A stretch of 64,000 nt of DNA from Cocos nucifera. Lineage: Eukaryota > Streptophyta > Magnoliopsida > Arecales > Arecaceae. Below are positions 57,791-64,000 of this stretch, piece after piece (within the stretch, counting starts at the first letter, position 1; every line of letters starts with the position of its first letter). Made by a program: the position numbers and the translations under genes. The DNA is taken from assembly GCA_006176705.1 (NCBI GenBank), contig QRFJ01004933.1:1-64000 (forward strand). The letters are read 5' to 3'. The notes beneath the pieces were generated by a model. It made no database searches, was not told where the DNA came from, and saw only the letters and a list, made by a program, of their open reading frames with translations.

Positions 57791-60700
57791 GTTAAATCCA
57801 AACCATAGTTGCTCCATTCATTGTTAGACAGTGATAAACTTATGGGACCCAACTTCGGTAATAAGTATCGAAAGTTAAATGTTGCTCAGCAACATGAAGT
57901 GGTTTATACTGGGACCTCTATGATCAGTTTAAACAAAAGATCCAAGATTAACCTAGATCAGGCAGAGTGCTTTTACTGTAAGGAGCAGGGACATTAGAAG
58001 AGAAACTTTCCTCAATATCTTGCTTCTCATGATCCCAATAGGCTGAATAAGAGAAAAAAGCAAGGAGTTGCTAATCAAGGATGTTATACGATAATACCTT
58101 ATAATTTTTCCATTTATGATACTACTACTATCTGTGTATTGGATACCAAAAGTTCAGTCCATATTTGTAATATATTATAAGAACTTTAAATTAGTAGAAA
58201 ATTTGAAATTAATAAGCGATTCTTGAATGTTGGAGATGGAAGATCTGTTCCAGTTCTAGCTATGGGAATAGTTCAAATTATTTTCAATATTAATATCATT
58301 TCTTTAAATGAATGTCATTACTGTCCTTTTTATCTGATGAATATAATCTCTATTGGCCTTTTGGCCAAAGATGATTGTTATTTATCAATAAAAAAAAATT
58401 ATTATGATGTCATTATAAATGATGTTATGATAATGCAAGGATAACAAAAAAATGATATTTACATTTTATCACAGTCTATAAGTGTAATGTACACTTCAAG
58501 AAAACATCCTAGATTAGATAATATCTCTGATATCTATCTATGCCACAATAGACTAGGTCACATTAATAAGAATAGAATAAATAGATTGACCTAAGAGGGA
58601 ATCCTCAAAGTCAGTGATTGTGAATCACTTCCAACTTATGAGTCCTATCTTCTTAAAAAAATGATCAAGTCATCTTTTACTGAAAAAGATGAAAGAGCCA
58701 CTAAGCTCTTAGATCTAGTACATACTGATGTATGTGGACCTATGAGTACAAGTACTAGAGGTAGATACTTCTACTTCATCACTTTTATAGATGACCTATC
58801 TAAGTATGGATATATTTATCTGATGAAACGTAAGTCGGATTCATTTGAAATGTTCAAAAGATTCTGAAGTGATGCAGAAAAATAAGCTAGGAAGAGTATT
58901 AAAACTCTTTGATTGAATCGAGGAGGTGAATATCTATCTAGTGAGTTCTTGATATATCTAGGAGAGAATGAGATTTTTTTATAGTAGACACCTTCAGGAA
59001 CACCACAGCATAATGGTATATCGGAAAGGAGAAATCAAACCTTGTTAGACATGGTTCGATCCATGATGGGATTTGCTAGTCTGCCTATTTTATTTTAGGA
59101 TTATGCTCTTGAGACTGCATGTTATATATTGAACAATGTACCAAGTAAATCTATCGCAAAGACTCCATATGAGATATGGACTGGGCATAGGCCTACACTC
59201 TCTCACCTATGGGTTTGGGGTTGTCCGACCTATGTCAAATATTTGCATACAGATAAGCTTGGACCCTAGTCTAATAAGCATATATTTATAGGATATTCTA
59301 ATGAAAGTAAGGGTTACTATTTCTACCATGCTAAAGAACAAAAGTTATTCATCAGCCTTAAAATAATCCTTTTAGAAAAGAAGTTTCTTGGTGAAGGAAC
59401 TGTCACCTCTAAAGTTGAACTTGATGAAGTTCAATAGATAAAAGGACTAACACTTATGGCTGAACCTGAATCAAATTTGATTAGATCAAATTCGTAGCCC
59501 AATGTACTTGCATCATTAAGATGATCTGGTAGAGTATCACATCAGTTGGATAGATACTACGATTTTCTTATCCGGGATGGTGATCCCATCGAACTCAATG
59601 AGAACGATGAGGATCCAATCACCTATATGGATACTATGCAAAGACGAGATTCCAAGAAATCGCTTGAGGTCATGAAATCTAAGATAGAGTCCATGAAGGT
59701 CAACGATGTGTGGACTTTGGTTGACCCACCCAAAGGGGTTAAACCCATTAGGTGTAAATGGGTCTTCAAAAGCAAGAGGGGCATAGATGAAAAAGTGGAG
59801 ATCTATAAAATCCATCTGGTTGCCAAGAGGTATCGTCAACGTTATGGTATTAACTATGATGAGATGTTCTCTCCTATGGCAATGCTTAAATCCATTCGGA
59901 TAATGCTTGCAATAGCTGTCCATCTAAAATATGAGATCTGATAGATGGATATGAAGACATCTTTCTTGCATGGAGAGCTGATCGAAGAGATGTATATGAT
60001 ACAACCTGAGGGGTTTACATCCATAGATGAATCCAAGGTGTGAAAGCTTTCAAGATCCATTTATGGATTGAAGCAAGCATCTTAGAGTTGGAACATGCAT
60101 TTTAATAAGGTGATCAAAATGTATGGCTTCATTAAGAATGGAGAAGAGCCTTGTATCTACAAATGGGCAAATGGTTCGATAATAGTATTCCTTGTTTTGT
60201 ATGTTGATGACATTCTCTTAATCGAGAATGACATCCTCGCACTACAAGGAATTAAAGTTTGATTGTTATCTCAATTCTCCATGGGTAAAGCATCCTACAT
60301 CCTAGGGATGAAGATCTATAAAGATAGATCTAAAAGGATGCTTGGATTATCCCAGTCCATGTACATAGAAATTATGCTAAAAAGATTTAGCATGGAGAAT
60401 TCTAAAAAGAGTTATTTTCCAACAAGCTATAAAATTTCTCTCTCTAAGAAGGATTGTCCAACAACTGAATAGAGAGAGCATATGAGTAGAGTTCTATATG
60501 CTTCGGCAGTGGGATCTATCATGTATGCCATGACATGTACGAGACCAAATGTGGCATACTCACTAAAAGTAGTAAGTAGATACCAATCTGATCTAGGAGA
60601 GAACCACTGAAAAATGGTAAAAGCCATCCTTAAGTATTTGAGAAATACTAAGGATCAATGGTTGGTTTATGGTGAGTCAGATTTGAAACTTATGGGATTT

Positions 60701-61093
60701 ACTAACTCCAGCTTTCAAATTGACCATGATGACAGTAGAAGTGTATTGGGTTATGTCTTTATCCAAAATGGTGGAACTGTCTGCTGGAAGAGTTCTAAGC
60801 AGCATATTATGGCAGACTCTATTTGTGAAGCAGAGTATATCATAGCATCAGATGCTGCAAAAAAAAATATGTGGCTGAGGAAGTTCATCATCGAACTTGG
60901 AGTAGCATCCTCTTTTAATGGTCCAATTCTGCTCTACTGCGATAGCACTGGTGCCATTGCTCAGTCGAAAGAACCAAAGGCACACCAATGGACAAAGGAT
61001 ACACTACGCCGATACCATCTGATCCATGAGATCATCGATAGAGGTGACATCGATCTTCAGAAGATCAATAGAAAGGAGAACCTGGCTGACCCC
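57791..61093 (+). pseudogene. Element D gag-pol polyprotein, decayed, gag internally deleted, 3' end cut
   Basis: Gag starts with SLLDSDKLMGPNFGNKYRK at about 57815, but the zinc knuckle follows only about 40 residues later (57968), so most of gag is deleted. In the knuckle the Trp after His is a stop and the last Cys is Phe. The protease site reads VLDTKSSVHIC at 58137, with Lys in place of Gly. Integrase: HTDVCGPMSTSTRGRYFYFI at about 58718; Glu of PQHNGISERRNQT kept at about 59010. Reverse transcriptase: NDVWTLVDPPKGVKPI at 59700, YVDDI intact at 60200-60214. RNase H: 60614-61093 with CEAEYIIASDAAKK, ending NLADP where the next element starts. Many stops. A 131-codon open frame covers the reverse transcriptase start and a 160-codon frame covers RNase H. 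Confidence 0.9.
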
Positions 61094-63590
61094 TAAAGGA
61101 ACCAGATCGAGGGTTTTATGGTTAGATGTTGAAAATGTTTTAAGATCTGATAGCGGAAGACTAAAATTAATCAAAATTAATTTTAAATATCAAAAAATCT
61201 CCTAAATCTAGGATCTATTACATGATCATGGCATGTCATTAAATCAAAAAATAAAATATAAAGAACAAATTAAAACATATTGATCACATCAACATGTATA
61301 TACAGTACATCTAATGCATGTATGAAAATAATAGATCAAATTTATTATCTGTGCAAGTTAGACGTTCTAACTTATTGATCCAAACTTGAGGATGAAGTTG
61401 TGAGCCGCACATATATTCAGTCTCTAGGAGTCATCCACACAAGTACACAATCACGATCAGAAGTCCCGATGAAGGAAATCAGCACAGTATGCTAGTACTG
61501 TGCTGATCCTTCTTTGATGATCGATCTGGAACCACCTTCTTCAAATCTTGAACTCTCCAATTTTCAAAAGGAAGGGGAAGAGATTTTGAACCTAAAACTC
61601 CTCTCAAAAATCTCTAAAGAAGGAGGAGGAGATCAAAGAAAAATCCTAGAAGAAGAACCCTTCTTCTTCTTCTTATTTTCTGTCACCTAGATATCTAGAT
61701 TGGTGTCGATGAAATCCCCATGCCCCAATATTTTTTCCTCCTAATTTTTACACTCCCCAAATCTATCTCAGTGGTCCAGAATCTACAAAAAAATCAATCC
61801 AATTTTTTTTTTAAAATTTGAGATGTGGAAGACTCTTGTCTAGGTCAAAAACCTAGATAAGGCAGGTCCAAAATAGACAACTAGTTAGGGCACCCAAGCA
61901 TTGGGCACCCCTCCTTTCTTTATGGCATGGACCATCAGGAATAAGCACACAATATCCTCCTATTTTTGATGAAAAAATGAGAGAAAAATTAGGGATGTGG
62001 ATAGCACAAAGGAAGGAGGAGTTTTAGGTGCTTAAAATTCTATCTCATAGAATTTAAATCAAAACCAACCCCTAGTTTGACTTGGTCGACAACCAAATGC
62101 CATCTAAGGAATAAGAGAAGGCTATGGAAAAGCATGAGAGCCTAGGAAAAAGTTTTTCCACATTCAAAATCAAAAAGAAGGGGCATGGGGGGCATGAGGG
62201 GTCAATGGCGCAAGGAATAGGAAGTCCTAGTCGTACTAGGATTCCTATTTTGACTTAGTCCAAGATGGTTTCTCAAACCAAATCAAACCAAAACTAATTC
62301 AACCAAATTAAATTAGATTCTAAACTAATTAAAAATTAATTAAATTATATTAAATTAGATTTAATTTTAATTTAATTTTTTAATCAAATTAAAAAATTGG
62401 GTTGATCCAAGTCCTAGTTGAACTAGGACTAGTTCTTCCTTACACTTGGCTTATCCAATAAACTAATTGAACTTGATCCAATCAAGCCCAAACCAAATCT
62501 AATTAAATTTTATTTAATTAAACTTAATCATAACCTTTTGGCTTAATCAAATTAAGTCAATTAGCAATCAAATTGCTAATTGATCCTCCTACAATACTTG
62601 CACTAGGTTAAACATCAATCGTATTGATCGTTTAACCCTAGAATGATTCTTAATCATTGATCAACCATCCAATCTGATCATGAGCTCTAATATGTATGAC
62701 CTCATAGATCCAAACCTAATCTGATAGCATAGAAATAAATTTCTATACTAACCAAAGTAACCATCTATCAATGGTACCTGATGGTCGAATAGGTTGAATG
62801 TGTAGAACAACATCCTTAGAACTCATGCGGATATAGTTTACATATAATTCATCCCCTTGACTAAAATACTTGTAGAACATCTCAGAGTTCAACTGTCAAC
62901 TTTGATCAGGTTGTCCACATTGTATTTCAAAATATCAAATCTATCTGATGGATCACCCTGCCCAAGGTTTTGTTATATTGAAATATAGTAATACATTCTT
63001 CTCCAACTCTTGGAGTGGTCAATTCTATCTTGATCACACTTTGACTTTACAAGTACTTGACTGTGCCTAGAAGCCTTCCATTACTAAATCAGAAATTTAG
63101 TTAGTCCAGTACCGAAGTACCGTAAGTTGCATGCAAGTCACTAAGGCGATCTCAGGTCTAAGGGACACTTATTTCTATATCCTATTAGAGACATTCTCGA
63201 CAGCAGAATCCTTTGGAGTTGGTCATGTTCCATGATGATGTACCCATACATCTCACCTGTATGCCATACTAGTGTCTTTACACACCTTGGTTAAGAGGAC
63301 AACCAACCTATATGGCATACGGTGACCTATGCTTGATAGACACTGTCGTCCTAATTAACAGCCTATCATTTGATCGTGAATAGATTTAAAGACTAATTGA
63401 TAAATCCTCTTTTTATCGAAGCTAAATAGTCCTAAGAACTTCATCACAATAATAAAATTCATTAGAAAATGAATACTTTATGATGAAAAATATCAAAAAT
63501 ATATTTTATTTATTAATAAATTAATTATAAATATAATATAGAATAACTATCAATAGGCTGACTATTGGCTTTGGAATATATTTTTCAATA
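61094..63590 (-). repeat. 3' LTR of the minus-strand element
   Basis: 2497 bp, the reverse complement of the LTR subtype at 45783 and 53563. On the minus strand it starts TATTGAAAAATATATTCC at 63590 and ends GGTTCCTTTA at 61094. The usual terminal TG and CA both read TA, in line with G-to-A and C-to-T decay. Confidence 0.85.
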
Positions 63591-64000
63591 AGTTCCACTT
63601 ATCCTAAATCCACTAGGCATAGTATCTAATACCCATCTTCAACTTATGGTTGTCGAACTCCCTTATTGCCAGGATTTTAGTGATGGGGTTGGCTAGATTC
63701 TTCTTTCTATCGATCTTCTGAAGGTCAACATCACCTCGATCCTCGATCTCTCAGATCAAGTGAAAGCGGCACAAGATGTGCTTCATCCACTGGTGTGCTT
63801 TTAGTTCCTTCGCCTGAGCTATTGGACCAGTGCTGTCATAGTAGAGTAGGATCAGACCATGTAGAGAGGGTGCTACTTCGAGCTTGGTGATAAACTTTCT
63901 TAGCCACATAGCTTCCTTCACGGCATCTGATGCTATGATGCACTTTGCTTCGCAAACAGAGTCTATCATAGTATGCTGCTTGAAACTCTTCCAGCAGATG
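63591..64000 (-). pseudogene. Copia pol C-terminus (RNase H), partial
   Basis: Minus-strand frame 63969-63751 reads CEAKCIIASDAVKEAMWLRK, then LLYYDSTGPIAQAKELKAHQ and CRFHLI, matching the RNase H end of element D. Further segments to 63600 correspond to NLANPITKIL and the tail MGIRYYA. A stop and small changes interrupt it. The polypurine-like AGGATAAGTGGAACT precedes the LTR. The rest of the element lies outside the window. Confidence 0.8.

Larger units (their letters stand above)
61094..64000 (-). mobile_element. Minus-strand Angela-like copia element inserted in element D, cut by the window edge
   Basis: Its 3' LTR (61094-63590) starts directly after the Pro codon of NLADP in element D, and its pol runs from 63591 to the window end on the minus strand. 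The element therefore probably inserted into the pol of element D; acccc at 61089-61093 would be the target duplication, with the partner outside the window. Confidence 0.82.

Noticed and set aside
1..64000. An undescribed defence or mobile-gene system, CRISPR array, operon or organelle DNA insertion
   Set aside because: No such structure was seen. All coding signals belong to decayed copia or CACTA elements, and no rRNA, chloroplast or mitochondrial gene was recognised.

Overview
The window looks like plant nuclear DNA made almost entirely of transposable elements. It is AT-rich. I found no intact host gene, rRNA gene, tRNA gene, CRISPR array or bacterial-type operon. Every recognisable protein segment is a decayed piece of a Ty1/copia Gag-Pol polyprotein or of a CACTA (En/Spm-like) transposon. 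The mix of copia elements with very long LTRs and leaders (Angela/BARE-like by layout), a Tnt1-like copia element and a Sirevirus-like element fits a flowering plant, possibly a monocot. The sequence alone does not fix the species.

Layout, left part (1-27.7 kb). A minus-strand Angela-like copia element enters from the left (leader 1-481, PBS 482-499, 5' LTR 502-2751) and abuts an older LTR remnant (2752-4525) and fragments. A solo LTR with matching 5-bp target duplications lies at 6058-8304. A plus-strand Tnt1-like element (element A, about 8694-23792) follows. Its gag is split by a complete minus-strand element (element B, 10140-20577, TSD AGGAG). Its pol is cut off at 23792 by two inverted LTRs of a Sirevirus-like family, followed by that family's 3' non-coding region with several polypurine tracts (25898-27734).

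Middle part (27.7-48.3 kb). A CACTA fragment (27735-30603) carries an inserted copia derivative (element C: LTR 30604-33451, internally deleted body, second LTR from 35060). This runs into a 1000-N scaffold gap (36867-37866). After the gap come a probable minus-strand LTR (to 38841), an unassigned stretch, a second CACTA fragment with its terminal CACTACAAGAAA (39906-43260), and a 5'-truncated copia element with a 3' LTR (43261-48261).

Right part (48.3-64 kb). A third CACTA fragment leads into a second, almost base-identical copy of the element C block (48817 to about 54366, shifted by 18.5 kb). Its second LTR (53563-56055) also serves as the 5' LTR of a decayed gag-pol copy (element D, to 61093). 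Element D is cut by a minus-strand relative (LTR 61094-63590, pol running out of the window).

The main points of interest are the near-identical 5.5-kb block next to the scaffold gap (recent duplication or assembly error), a mosaic LTR in element B that suggests gene conversion, the nested insertions with readable target duplications, and the decay of the polyproteins mainly by C-to-T / G-to-A changes. All boundaries and similarity statements come from reading by eye, not from alignment software.
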